Source: Pelagophyceae sp. CCMP2097
Lineage: Eukaryota; Sar; Pelagophyceae
Direction: 5' to 3'
Assembly: GCA_026770575.1 (NCBI GenBank)
Contig: MU657190.1
Span: 249,387 to 268,749, forward strand
Length of the DNA: 19,363 nucleotides
The notes under the pieces are model-generated. The model worked only from the letters and a program-made list of their open reading frames with translations. It had not been told where the DNA came from and did no database searches. This document shows, one piece after another, positions 1-9,483 of the stretch. Position 1 is the stretch's first letter, and the number at the start of each line of letters is the position of its first letter. The translations under genes were made by a program, and so were the position numbers.

Positions 1-29
1 CTACGCAAAATCGGTCATGAACACACTGT

Positions 30-41
30 TAGGAATTCCTA
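30..41. repeat. Dispersed palindrome TAGGAATTCCTA, copy 1
   Basis: This is a perfect 12-bp palindrome containing an EcoRI-type core. The same 12-mer is seen at 6368-6379 and 19097-19108, and an 11-bp version lacking one T occurs at 6353-6363, 16334-16344 and (reverse complement) 16761-16771. Here and at 19097 a TATA-rich run follows closely. It may be a transposon end or a promoter-linked site; the role is unknown. Confidence 0.6.
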
Positions 42-280
42 TAAATAATGTACATGGGAATATGAGGCAGCGTCGTTTCGCCGCGAAAATCGATGTCGAG
101 AGGCCGGCTCGATCCCGCGGCGGCGCCGCGGGGCCGCGGGCTCCCTGGGCGCGCTTGCGTGCGGCCCGAGAGAGCAGCGGGCGGCACGGGCGCGTGCGAG
201 GAGCACTTGTCGTGCTTGATGCGCTCGCCGCGCTCGATGCAACAGGGTTCTCGCGGTAGTCCCGTCGCACACGCAGAGTA

Positions 281-312
281 CTCGCAATGCATTCAACTCG
301 CAATGCATTCAA
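281..312. repeat. Perfect 16-bp tandem duplication (2 copies)
   Basis: The unit CTCGCAATGCATTCAA occurs twice head to tail (281-296 and 297-312). It ends one base before the stop codon of the signal peptidase gene on the minus strand, so it lies in the 3' flank of that gene. Confidence 0.85.
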
Positions 313-1302
313 CTAATGCTCGATGAGGCCGAAGCGAGCCAGGGGCCTGTGTGCCGGGCGCGCGTCGGGCCAAAAGGCGCAACGCAGAAAGAGGCGGTCT
401 CGACTCGGGTTGATGGAAGGCGGGTGCGAAAGTGAAAAGTGCTTTTGACAGGGACGCACCAGTACCGCAAGATGGCGTGGCCGATGACGTTTTCCTTTGG
501 GAGGAATCCCCAGACATGTGAATCAAAGGACCGGTTTCGATTGTCGCCCAAAACGAACAACGTGTCCGGAGGCACCGTCGAAGGCCCCCAAGAGTATCGA
601 GGCCGTTCGTTCACGAAAGACTCTTTTTGCCGCACGCCGTTGACAAAGACGGCAGAGTCGCGCACTTCCACGACGTCGCCGGGGACGCCGATCACCTAGA
701 GAGCGGTCGCCGCTCGAAACGGCCGCAGTGACCTGGGAGGACAATACTGTGGCATCCCCGGACTGACGCGTTTGATAAAGACTTCCTTTTTTCGTTCTTG
801 TGACGCCTGTTGAACGGCTAGCAAAGAGGCTGAACCGCCTCTTCCGCCGGAAATAGCCAACGATCGCAGCTCCTCAATCTGCAAAGCCTGCGGCGGAGGG
901 CGGAAGAGGACCACCTCGTTTGCCTAAACATGCGCCTCGATTGAGCCTTTGGACCGCGCAACGTTTGGACCGCGCACCGCGGGCGTGCGCACGAGCGTCG
1001 ACAGCTTCTCCACGGCGAGTTGATCCCCGATTTCAAACGTCGGCAACATCGACGCCGAAGGGATGTACCGCGGCTCGACTATGAACCAACGCACCTAGAC
1101 AGCGTCGGAATGGAGAGGACAAGGCCATCTCGACGAGGCGGCAAGAACGGGCCTTGCGCGCAAGAGAACGACTCACGAGGAACGACACCACCACCACGCG
1201 GACGTAGAACCTCGCGGCGGCGCCGACTCGGTTGCGCTCGACGTCTGGGGTGACCCACGTTGGAACTAATCCAGCGGCGAACGCGTCGAACGTGTCAGTC
1301 AT
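313..1302 (-). CDS. Type I signal peptidase, plastid/thylakoid type, five exons seen
   Basis: This is a membrane serine protease (family S26) that cleaves signal or thylakoid-transfer peptides. Exons on the minus strand: up to 1177, 1094-978, 923-768, 695-460 and 346-313. Introns 1095-1176, 924-977, 696-767 and 347-459 all have GT-AG ends and join in phase. From the ATG at 1302 the product is 222 aa. A hydrophobic segment (about 31-48) leads into EPRYIPSASMLPTF, with the catalytic Ser at 57. The catalytic Lys is at 132 in EVFIKRVIGVPGD, split by an intron. The GDNRNRSFDSHVWG box lies in exon 4, and the C-terminus reads RYWPLARFG. The start is uncertain: the 5' exon stays open upstream, and an unplaced signal-peptide-like stretch begins at an ATG at 1624, so a plastid presequence exon is probable. 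The aminotransferase gene diverges from it. Confidence 0.88.
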
Positions 1303-1808
1303 CGTCTGCAGCCTCTGCGTAGAAGTCCGCCGCGTTTCCGCCGTCGACCCGGCGTCGGGGCCGTTTCTAGAACCGCCCCATGATCGGCGCTTGACGACGG
1401 AGGGCCCGGCGGACGGCTCCGGTCCCGTAGACCTTCGCAAAGTGGCTTTTGAGGAACGAGGCGGGACGCGCCTAGCGATTCCGTAAAGAGGGCAAGGGAA
1501 ATGCCGTTCCCGCAGGAGGCAGTCCATCTCAAAACTGCATGAACCGAAGCGGCCCGAACAATGCCGCCGAAGTCGCGAGCGTGGCGAAGAGCGCCGCGGC
1601 GCGCCGCCGCCGCGGCGCCAGCATCAAGGCGAAAGCGTCGGACCACCGCAGCGGCGCTATATGCGCGCCTTCACCGTCGTCGCCGCCCGTGTGAAGGCCT
1701 TCACAGAGCACACATCCAGAGCCTACTACGGTCACGGTGCTCCGATCGATATCTAGGACCACGTTTCGGCGACTCGCAGAACGAACTTGAAACCCGTCGC
1801 GCGCGGGC

Positions 1809-4272
1809 ATGACCGCGCTGCCAGCGGCGGACCCGCCAGCGGCGGACCCGCGAGGGGCCGTGCAAGCGGACGTGGAAGTGGAGGACGCGCAGTCGTCGAA
1901 CGTCCCTTTGGAGGCCGGCGACGTGCCTTCAGAGGCCGTGCAGTCGGACGTCCCCGTGCCGTCGCCGGACCTGCTGCAGCGGACGGGCACGTACCTCCGC
2001 AGGATGACGTCTCCGGGCACGAGCGCGGTGCCCGCGGGCGCCGATCCGCCGGCGGCGGACGCGCCGTCGGACGACCTGCTGGCCAGGACGGGCACGTACC
2101 TCCGCAGAATGACTCGGGGCAAGAGCGCGGCGCCCGCGGTGGACGCGCCGGCGGCTACGGCGCAAGCGGACGCACAAGCAGACGCACGAGCCGCCGTGCC
2201 AACGACCCTGCACCAGCCGCCGCTCCTCACACGCACGGGCCACTACCTGCGCCGCGAGACGCTGCGCCTCGTCTGGCGCGCGCGGGGCGACGGCGCCGGT
2301 GCGAGCGCGCCGGAGCGAAACACGGCGGTGAAGTTTGTTGAAGCGGTCGTCGCCGAGTTTGTCGCTGCAGAGACAAAAGAGTTCCGCAAGTCCGACGTTT
2401 CCAATTTCGCCTGGGCAACCAACGGCACGTTTCTGAACCACGGCGGCCTCGGCGGGCCCTCGCGGGGCGTGCAGAGGTTGCGAGGTTTTGCGGACGAGGT
2501 GGCGAATCGGCAGCCCATGGCGTGGTATAGAGACGCGGCTCCAGCACTCATGTCCAGGGCCAAGGAGGTGGGCGTCACCCGGCTCGAGACGGCCTCGAGA
2601 CGTTGCTTGGAGACGGCTTCGAGACGGATTGCCCCTCGGAGAGTCTCCGACGGGCCCCCTCGCAATGACGCCCTCCTCTCCAACAGGTGGTCTGCGGCTA
2701 CATCGGCGTCTCCGACCTTTCCCGCTTCCAGTTTGTGCAAAACGTCTCCGTCGGCCTATTCGCAGTGTTGGTCGCTCTTGATCTGCAGCCGGGCGACGTG
2801 CTGGTGACGACGTCGGTGCGGTATCACTCGGTCGACGACTGCACTCGGCATCTCTGCGCAAAGACCGGCGCCATTTTGCACGTCGTCCAAGTGCCGCTGC
2901 CGGCGACGAACCACGCTGCGGTTGCTGCCATTTTCGCCTCTTCTTTGGACGCGGCGGCTTTGCGGGGCAAGGTTCGTTTAGCCGTTTTTGATCATATCTC
3001 GTCAAAACCCGCAATCATCTTCCCCGTAAAAGCCATGGTCGAAGCGTGCCACGCTCGAAACGTCCCCTGCCTCGTCGACGGCGCGCACGCGCCAGGGTCG
3101 CTCCGTGCGTCTCGGCCGAAGAAGCGTGGGGGGCCTTTGCCGTCGAAACGTTTGATCCCGCGGCCTCTTCCAGAAGCGTCCCCGCTTCCGTAGGCGAGTC
3201 GGAGCTGTGCGTCGAGGCGCTGGGGGCCGACTTTTACTGCGTGAACTTTCACAAGTGGCTCAACGCTCCCCGCGCCGCAGCCGGCGCTCCCCCGCGCCGC
3301 GAAACGAGCCGGGAAAGCCCGGACCGTTCTGAGGCATGAAAGCGGCGATTGAGCGTGGCCGTCCGGCGCGCGCGGCCTTGCCACACAGTCGTAGGCATAT
3401 ACGTCAAGGGCACTTACAGAGACGTGATCGACCAGTCCTCCATCGATCCAGCAGTTGCCCCCAAATTTACCGCGTCGTCGGCCGAGGCGTCGTACGTGAC
3501 CGACGCTTTAACGCAGGGCGTCTACGACGAGTCCACTCGGGACTCTTCGCATTTCATCGTGCTGCCTTTATGTGTCGCGCTGGCGAGACGCGACGAAGGC
3601 GCGTTCCAAAATCACCGTCTCAAACTCGTTTCCGCCACCGCTGCCACGCTCTCGCGCAAGTGGGGGACGGAGAACATCGTGCCGGCCGAGTTGTGCGCGA
3701 ACATGGTATTTCGAATGCGTGGGCTCGCAAGGCAAACAACGTCACCGAGCCTTCTTTTGCACCCATCAACCATCTTGGCAAAGGCCATCCATCGACCATC
3801 TTGGCAAAGGCCATCCATCGACCATCTTGGCAAAGGCCATCAACCGGCATCGATTTTGTCGTCATCCAAGTCTTGAGCGGCCCGATGCACGCCGCGGGGC
3901 GGCCGTCGCACGCGCAAGACGGGCGTACGATAGGTTTGCGTCTACTTGCCCACGGCGCAGCTCCTCGCCCGCGCGCCCGGCCTCCGAGGCGACCACGCCG
4001 CAAAGCTCTCGCGGCTCAAGGTCCTCGTCAACGTGCGGCTCTGGGCCGAGTCTGCTGTTGAGGTGCCAGTTTTTGTGTGCGACGGCCAATTAGCAGTCCG
4101 CGTCTCTCTACCACTGCGCTTGACAGCGCCCAGCCGGCAAACACGGACTGCAGATCCAGCACCTCTCGAGACAGAGGCCATCGGGAGCTCAAAATGCGCG
4201 TCAGAGGCATCGCGGCCGTCAGACACGCGCCCAGAGCGATGTACCTCACGCTCGCCTGCGCAAGGTACGTGA
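1809..4272 (+). CDS. Class-V aminotransferase-like PLP enzyme (isopenicillin N epimerase/cysteine desulfurase fold), five exons
   Basis: Exons: 1809-2567, 2687-3104, 3194-about 3325, about 3389-3705, 3934 to near 4272. Three junctions (introns 2568-2686, 3105-3193, 3706-3933) have GT-AG ends and restore family sequence; the 3326-3388 intron is a weak guess. N-terminal residues 1-170 are low complexity with three RTGxYLRRxT motifs (about 54-67, 89-102, 138-151). The enzyme part starts near FLNHGGLGGPSRG (about 208-220). PLP-site landmarks are the DGAHAPG aspartate and the FHKWLNAP Schiff-base lysine. The tail of the fold is visible in LSRKWGTE and in VRLWAESAVEVPVF. About 654 aa if the last exon runs to the stop at 4272, but the true C-terminus is unresolved. 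The substrate cannot be told from sequence: epimerase, desulfurase and lyase members share this fold. Confidence 0.8.
3769..3840. repeat. 26-bp minisatellite, just under 3 copies, inside an intron
   Basis: The unit begins ACCATCTTGGCAAAGGCCAT. Copies lie at 3769-3794 and 3795-3820 (identical) and 3821-3840 (the first 20 bp exact, then diverging). The unit is not a multiple of three, and the array lies inside the inferred intron 3706-3933 of the aminotransferase gene, so it is noncoding. The core CTTGGCAAAG also appears in the 28-bp direct repeat at 16732 and 16993. Confidence 0.9.
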
Positions 4273-4818
4273 CGGCGTCGCACATCTCAAAGCTCGCCGA
4301 AGGCGTGCTGGCGCTGCTGCGGGGGCCGCTACTCGCAGACGGACCGGCATTGGTAGACGGCCCGCTGTTGGCTGACGGCCCACCGCTCGCCGACGACCCG
4401 CCGCCGGCCGAGCCCGACGGCGAGCTGCTCGCCGCGGTCCGGCGCGGCTCTGCGGTCGGCGCGCCGAGCGGGTGACGCCAGCCCATTCCCGTTTTCCAGC
4501 CCGACCCCGTGCGCCAGCCCATTCCTCTGTTCATATGCCTCACTCCAACGCAAGCCTCTGCTTGTTGGGTCGGCCCGCGAGGAGGCCAACGGCCGGGGGG
4601 TGCGGGGCCCTCGACGAGGCCACCGGCCGGGGCTTTGAAGAGCTGCTTACTCGAGTCGGTAGCTGCGCGTCGGTCGTTCCGTATCTGTGTCGTATCGGTG
4701 TCCACGCCGGCGATCGGAGCGCCTCGGACCCGGCTCGGGGCGCGCGGCGTCGGTGCGCCGCGGCGACTTTCGACGTTTGTGCGCCGGGCGACGTTGGACG
4801 TTGAGGACCTCGGTCGTA
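4273..4818. other. Intergenic or 3' region with 18-bp repeat; no firm gene
   Basis: Long open frames run on both strands (plus up to 4475; minus 4028-4705) and mirror each other through a repeat at 4329-4400. The plus frame gives LLADGP-type hexapeptides and the minus frame gives GPSxxx hexapeptides; the variable bases fall at third positions in both, so the strand cannot be chosen. The region could hold the last exon of the aminotransferase gene or nothing coding. Confidence 0.4.
4329..4400. repeat. 18-bp degenerate tandem repeat, 4 copies
   Basis: Four consecutive 18-bp units lie at 4329-4346, 4347-4364, 4365-4382 and 4383-4400. They share a GACGGNCC core and vary mostly every third base. 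Because 18 is a multiple of three, the reading frame is kept on either strand. Confidence 0.8.
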
Positions 4819-6240
4819 TTAGTAATCGTCGAGCACCTCGAGCAACTCCGTCGTGTTCCAGTCATCAATATCGTCGTCGTCGTCATCTTCCCTCGGCGCC
4901 TCCTCGCCGACGATGAGGATCCGCGGTCCATCCGCGAAGTCGAATCGAACGGCTGCGATCACACTGCGCGCGGCCAGCATACTCGGCCCGGGCGAAAACT
5001 CAATCGTCAAAACGTCGAGGGCCTCCGTCGTTGCCAACGCCTCGCCTCAAACATCGAGCCCGCCGATGACGAGGACGTGCTGCGCATCGACGGGCACGGC
5101 CGCGCATCCAAAGCGCGCCAAGCTCATCGACGGGCCGGGCTCGAACGCCATGGTCCGGACGTTGAGGATCTCCGTCGTGTTCAAACAGCCTGAATCTGAT
5201 TCACCACCGGCCACCAATATGCGGTGCTCGTCGAGCGCGACGGCTGCGCAGTAATAGCGTGGAGTGGCCATGGCGGGCCCCGGCGTGAAGACCATCGTGT
5301 CCAGGCTGAAGATCTCGGTAGTTGACACTCGAGACTCGTCATCGAAGCCGCCAACGACGAGGACCCTGCGAGCGTCGAGTGAGGCAGCAGGGCAACCGAA
5401 TCGCGCCGATTGCATGTTCGGCCCGGGCGTAAGCGTGAGTGTAGAGAGGTGGAGGATCTCCGTCGAGTTCAAGCATATATGATGACCGAATCCACCTACC
5501 ACCAGCACCCGATTTCCGTCGATCTGGACGGCTGCACATCCCCATCGTGGCGTGAGCAAGTTCGGCCCGGCTGTAAAGACCATCGTCTGCATGTCGAGCA
5601 ACGCCGTCGCGTCTAAAACAGACTCGCCCGACCAGCCGACAATGACAATGACGCGCCCTCCAGCGAACACGGCAGCGCAGCTCGCACGCTTTACGCTCAT
5701 TTCCGGCCCCGGCCGGAACGCCGCGTCGTCGGTCCACGGCCGTTCGCCGAACACGGCCGTCGCGAGGCCAAAGTAGTCCAGCTCCTGAACCAGCGCTTCC
5801 TGAGCCGTCTCGGATAACGCGCGCATCGCCTTGTGCATGCGCGGGCCGTCTGGTGGATCGCCGCGGAGGAAGTCGAGGATAAACCCGAACACCTCGCCGT
5901 CGCGGTCGATGAAGATGGACCCGTCCTCGGGGTCCGGCTGCAGCATCGCGTCGCAGCGGCCGAATATGCGCCCGAGCATCGAGTCCTCGACCTTTGTCAG
6001 CGTGGCCCTCGATGCTTCGAAGCGCGAGCCGCCCACGTTGAGCTTGACAAGGTCGTCAGGCGTCGATGATGTCGCCTCGTCATCTGCCGCAGCGCCGTCG
6101 CGCGCGTCCGCCGCGCCCTCGTGCTCCACGTCGCGCTCCACAGCGGTGCCGGCGCGCTCGTCCGCCGGCGCGCGTCCTCCTCAGGCTCGGTGGCAGCCGG
6201 CGTCGTCGCGCGCGAGTCCGTCGTCCACTGCCGGCGCCAT
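4819..6240 (-). pseudogene. BTB-Kelch protein, copy A, with two in-frame TGA codons
   Basis: This is a paralog of the intact copy B. From the ATG at 6240 one frame of 474 codons runs to TAA at 4821-4819, interrupted by TGA at 6183-6181 (codon 20) and at 5049-5047. Between them lies a T1/KCTD-type BTB domain (VKLNVGGSRFEASR through DFLRGDPPDGPRM) followed by five Kelch blades with GCAAV and LVVGG signatures; the sixth blade lies past the second TGA. Alignment length with B is kept across the second TGA, so it replaces a codon and is not an intron. The first TGA falls in a short insertion-like stretch. A downstream GTG at 6141 opens the main ORF. It is probably a decaying copy; readthrough or selenocysteine use cannot be excluded. 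The C-terminus carries an acidic EDDDDDDIDD stretch absent from B. Confidence 0.7.
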
Positions 6241-6344
6241 CGCCTCGTTGGCAGTCGGCTCTTCGAAAGTGGCCGGTCGCGAGCGGGCCGGTCGAGGCGG
6301 AGTCGCAAGCGACTCGAACGAGGGCCCTACTACCCTCACGCCTC

Positions 6345-6386
6345 ACTACTACTAGGAATCCTAGTACTAGGAATTCCTAGTAGTAG
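6345..6386. repeat. Near-perfect 42-bp palindrome (double TAGGAATTCCTA element)
   Basis: Two inverted copies of the dispersed motif lie back to back: ACTACTACTAGGAATCCTAG and its near-reverse complement, with one base missing in the left arm. It can form a long hairpin. It sits between the 5' ends of the divergent Kelch copy A and the Nudix-like gene, about 100 bp from each start, so it could be a regulatory site or a miniature element end. Confidence 0.8.
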
Positions 6387-6485
6387 GGGGGAGAAAAACG
6401 ACGGAAAAACGCCGAAACCTTCGAAACAATTCGGTGACACGTCTGTCAACGAGTGGCCCGCGCCCCGCGGTGTTCCCCCGTGTCC

Positions 6486-7070
6486 ATGGCTCCTCCGGGC
6501 AAGCGGCAGCTGGTGCAGACGCTCGTGGTCGACGAGGCCGGGGCGGTGCTGCTGTGCAGATGGAAGAAAGGCGAGTGGCAAGACAATCACACGGGCATAC
6601 TCGCCGACGCTCCCCCCGGCCTTTCCGGCATCGAGGCCGCCGTCGAGGTTCGTGCCCGTCGATTCCGAGATGGGCGATGCCGAGTCTTTGTCTAGGTCTG
6701 CAAGCGCGTCTGCGGCCTCGTTCTAGACCCATCGAGGTACCAACCTGTGGCAAAGTTCGCCTTCATCGAGGAAAAAAAAACGTACCTCTGCGGCCTCTGC
6801 GGCAATGAGACGACGGACTTCGACGAGTCGGAGTACGTCTACCACTGCAATGCGGCGGAGGTGGCCGGTCTCGTTGTGGAGCACGAAGACTGCGACGTCT
6901 CGTGGTTCGCGCTCCCGGACATCCCATACGCCAGCATGCCCGCCGACGACGCGCTCTGGTACCCGCGCGTCCTTGCGGACGGGCCGTTTCTCACGGGAAG
7001 TTTTCGCCTCGCCGATCTCGGCAAGAGACTCGTCGACCACGAGATCATCGAAAGCGGCCCGCGGCCCTAA
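6486..7070 (+). CDS. Nudix/MTH1-like protein lacking the Nudix catalytic box, two exons
   Basis: Exon 1 is 6486-6647 and exon 2 is 6696-7070. The 48-bp intron (GAG|GTTCGT to GTCTAG|GTC) is phase 0 and carries an in-frame TAG at its acceptor. The product is 178 aa. Residues 8-30 (QLVQTLVV.. VLLCRWKKGEW) match the opening strands of MTH1-type Nudix enzymes, which remove oxidised purine nucleotides. The C-terminal part DVSWFALPDIPYASMPADD, then LWYP, F and G-F, matches the MTH1 tail. The expected GX5EX7REUXEEXGU box is replaced by GIEAAVEVCKRVCGL (about 48-62), with the metal-binding REXXEE glutamates gone. A CGLCG pair (86-90) is extra. It is therefore likely a non-catalytic Nudix-fold protein, or an alternative exon carries the box. 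It lies head to head with Kelch copy A. Confidence 0.72.
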
Positions 7071-7295
7071 CAACGAGATCCGCGCCCGCTTATTAGAACA
7101 CTTTGTGAAAGGCTGGTCCTCTCGCGTCGCGCGGTCGTATGAGGGTTTTTGTTACCGGCGAGGATCGACAAGAGAGCCGACGGTCGGATGGTCGTCCATC
7201 GCATCGGCGCCGCGTCGTGCCTCGGCGCCGGCGGGGGTCACGAGCGTGGTATGCACATGTCGTTGACGAAGGAGCGGACTCGGGCCCGCGGGAGC
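7071..7295. other. Intergenic, nothing recognised
   Basis: This is the region between the Nudix-like stop and the start of the duplicated segment. Open frames here are short and show no domain. Confidence 0.5.
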
Positions 7296-9364
7296 GCCTC
7301 GTCGCCGGCGCCGCGCCGGCCTGCCCGGCGCAGTGGTTCGTCGGACGCGCTCGCCGCGGTGCCAGTGATGATCTTTCTCGGCTCTGAGGTGCACCTGGCT
7401 CAGAGCTACTGCATCGTCGTCGGCGCGCCTCGGTGACCTTTGACGGCGAGCGCCTCGGTTCCTCAGTCATCTTCGAGTGCGAGCACCTCTGTTCCCCACA
7501 AAGACACCGTCTTGTCAAAGTCGTCGGCGTACGTCGTAAGAAGACCTTCGCCGCCAATCACGAGGATCTCCGGCCCCTCTGCGAATTCGAGTCGGACGGC
7601 CGCGCACGCGCTGCGCGCAGCCCGCATGGCCGGCCCGGGCGAAAACTCCATCACGCCCAAGTCGAGGAGCTCCGTCGTGGCGCACGGCGTGCTCGCCGAG
7701 CCCTCCCCGCCGATGATGAGGACGTGCTGCGAATCGACGGGCACGGCCGCGCATAGATAGCGTGCCGAGCTCATATACGGGCCGGGTGCGAAAGCCATGG
7801 TCCGGATGTCGAGGATCTCCGTCGTGTCCAAAGGTCCCGAACCTGCATGCCCACCGGCCACCATGACGCGGTGCTCGTCGAGCGCGACGGCCGCGCAGCC
7901 GTGGCGCGGAGCGGCCGTGGAGGGCCCCGGCGCAAAGGACATGGTGTCCAGGCTGAGGATTTCCGACCGTCGAGACGTGTCTCTGCCACCGCCGACGACG
8001 AGGATCCTGCGAGCGTCGAGTGCGACAGCAGCACAACAGTATCGCGCCGATTGCATGTTCGGCCCGGGCGTGAACGTGAGCGTCGAGAGGTGGAGCATCT
8101 CCGTCGTGTTCAAACCGCCTCCACCCACCACGAGCACGCGGTCCGCGTCGATTCGGACGGCTGCACAGCCGTCTCGTCTCGCGACCAAGTTCGGGCCGGC
8201 TGTAAAGGCCATCGTCTGCGCGTCGAGCAACAGCGTCGATTTTAAGGAAAACTCGTCCATCCGACCGCTAAACACGACGACATGCCCGTCAACAGACACG
8301 GCAGCGCAATGAGAACGCCCTGCGCGCATCGCCGACCCCAGCCGGAACGCCGCGCCGTCGGTCCACGGCAGAGCGCCAAAGACGGCCGACACGAGGCCAA
8401 AGTAGTCCAGCTCCTGCACCAGCGCCTGCTGCGCCGCCTCGGGTAGCGCGCGCATCGCTCTTTGCATGCGTGGTCGGTCTGGAGGGTCGCCGCGGAGAAA
8501 GTCGAGGAGCAAGCCGAACCACTCGCCGTCGCGGTCGATGAAGATGGACCTGTCCTCGGGGTCCGGCTGCAGCATCGCGTCGCAGCGCCCGAACATGCGC
8601 CCGAGCATCGAGTCCTCGACCTTTGTCAGCACGGCCCTTGATGCTTCGAAGCGCTCGCCGCCCACGTTGAGCTTGACGACGTCGTCGGGAGTCGATGATG
8701 CCCTTGAAGGCGCCTCGTCATCCGCCGCGGCGCCGTCGCGCGCCACCGCGGCGGCGGCGCGCCCGTCCGCCGGCGCGCGTCCTCCTCGGAGGCCGCCGGC
8801 GCCGTCGCGCGCGAATTTGTCTGGCGCCATCGCCTCGCTTGGCACTCTACTCTTCGAGAGTGGCCTGTCGCGAGCGGGCCGGTCGAGGCGGAGTCGCACA
8901 CGCGTCTCGAACGAAGCCCCTTCTCTGCGCACGACGTGCGTGCGCGCCGGTCGAACTTGAACCGCTTGTAAAATACACTTGTAGCCAAATTAAAATCCAA
9001 AACTTTAATGATTGGCTGCAGATTAGGGTCCACCGGTGCTTCGACCGGTGCGTGCACTGTCGCGAGCCCCCCCCCGGAGACCCGACTGCCTGTTGCGGTC
9101 CGCGCGGCCCGCGGCGTCGACGGACCTCGGATGGCGCAGGAATCTGTGGCACACTTTGGGTGAGAAATCCGTGGCACTGTGACTTCCGGTGCACTGACAC
9201 TGTGCCTCGCACCCTTCGCGCTCGTCCTGGGCTGACAAAGCAGAGACACGGGGGCACAATTCGTGAGCCGGGGTCGATCCGAGGCGTCCGCGTCTGCCTT
9301 TGGAAATGCCCGACCTCGAGCCGCCAGGCACGCCCTGTCTAGAGCCGCCGCGGAGCGCCCGGCC
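7296..9364. repeat. Segmental duplication unit B
   Basis: This roughly 2.1-kb block carries Kelch copy B. Its two flanks match unit C: the 3' flank (7296-7460, containing GTCGCCGGCGCCGCGCCGG and GAGGTGCACCTGGCTCAGAG) and the 5' flank (about 8840-8930 and about 9118-9364, containing CGACGGACC, GGCGCA and CCGAGGCGTCC). Offset to unit C is about 2.13-2.25 kb along its length, so small indels have accumulated. Confidence 0.85.
7463..8830 (-). CDS. BTB-Kelch protein, copy B, intact (455 aa)
   Basis: The single-exon frame runs from the ATG at 8830 to TGA at 7463. That start is favoured because the upstream sequence is shared with copies A and C but carries a 1-bp difference that breaks frame, as in a leader. 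Residues about 52-147 form a T1/KCTD-type BTB domain (VKLNVGGERFEASRAVLTK through FLRGDPPDRPRM), and about 165-455 form six Kelch blades with repeating GPxM, CAAV, RVLVVGG, LNTTEI and TMxFTP elements. There is no BACK domain between them, unlike animal BTB-Kelch proteins. By family knowledge BTB domains self-associate and can bind Cullin-3, with the Kelch propeller choosing partners; an E3-adaptor role is inference. It is the only undamaged copy of three. Confidence 0.88.
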   Translation of the reverse strand: MAPDKFARDGAGGLRGGRAPADGRAAAAVARDGAAADDEAPSRASSTPDDVVKLNVGGERFEASRAVLTKVEDSMLGRMFGRCDAMLQPDPEDRSIFIDRDGEWFGLLLDFLRGDPPDRPRMQRAMRALPEAAQQALVQELDYFGLVSAVFGALPWTDGAAFRLGSAMRAGRSHCAAVSVDGHVVVFSGRMDEFSLKSTLLLDAQTMAFTAGPNLVARRDGCAAVRIDADRVLVVGGGGLNTTEMLHLSTLTFTPGPNMQSARYCCAAVALDARRILVVGGGRDTSRRSEILSLDTMSFAPGPSTAAPRHGCAAVALDEHRVMVAGGHAGSGPLDTTEILDIRTMAFAPGPYMSSARYLCAAVPVDSQHVLIIGGEGSASTPCATTELLDLGVMEFSPGPAMRAARSACAAVRLEFAEGPEILVIGGEGLLTTYADDFDKTVSLWGTEVLALEDD

Positions 9365-9483
9365 ACGTGCACATGGCCGGAAGGCATTGGAGTGCGTTTA
9401 TCTTGAGCCGAAGGCTATAGAGGGCCCCTGAAAGGAGCCTCGGGCCCGTGGCCGCCGCTCGGCACCCGCGGCGCGTGCGTTTG
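9365..9483. other. Spacer between duplicated units
   Basis: This stretch lies between units B and C. No coding signal is recognised. Confidence 0.4.

Larger units (their letters stand above)
1..312. other. Intergenic, no supported gene
   Basis: Short overlapping open frames occur in all directions, as expected from high GC, but none shows a recognisable domain. The stretch holds a 12-bp palindrome at 30-41 followed directly by a TATAAATA-like run, and a perfect 16-bp tandem duplication at 281-312 just past the stop of the signal peptidase gene. Confidence 0.6.

Noticed and set aside
1929..3014. Minus-strand open frame of 361 codons
   Set aside because: It is antisense to the first two aminotransferase exons and consists of Arg-rich sequence typical of high-GC shadows.
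3769..3840. Possible CRISPR array
   Set aside because: The repeats are head to tail with no unique spacers; this is a minisatellite in an intron.
4028..4705. Minus-strand open frame of 225 codons with GPSxxx repeats and a hydrophobic segment
   Set aside because: It overlaps the conserved last part of the aminotransferase gene in antisense, and the repeat is equally open on the other strand. No family match is seen.
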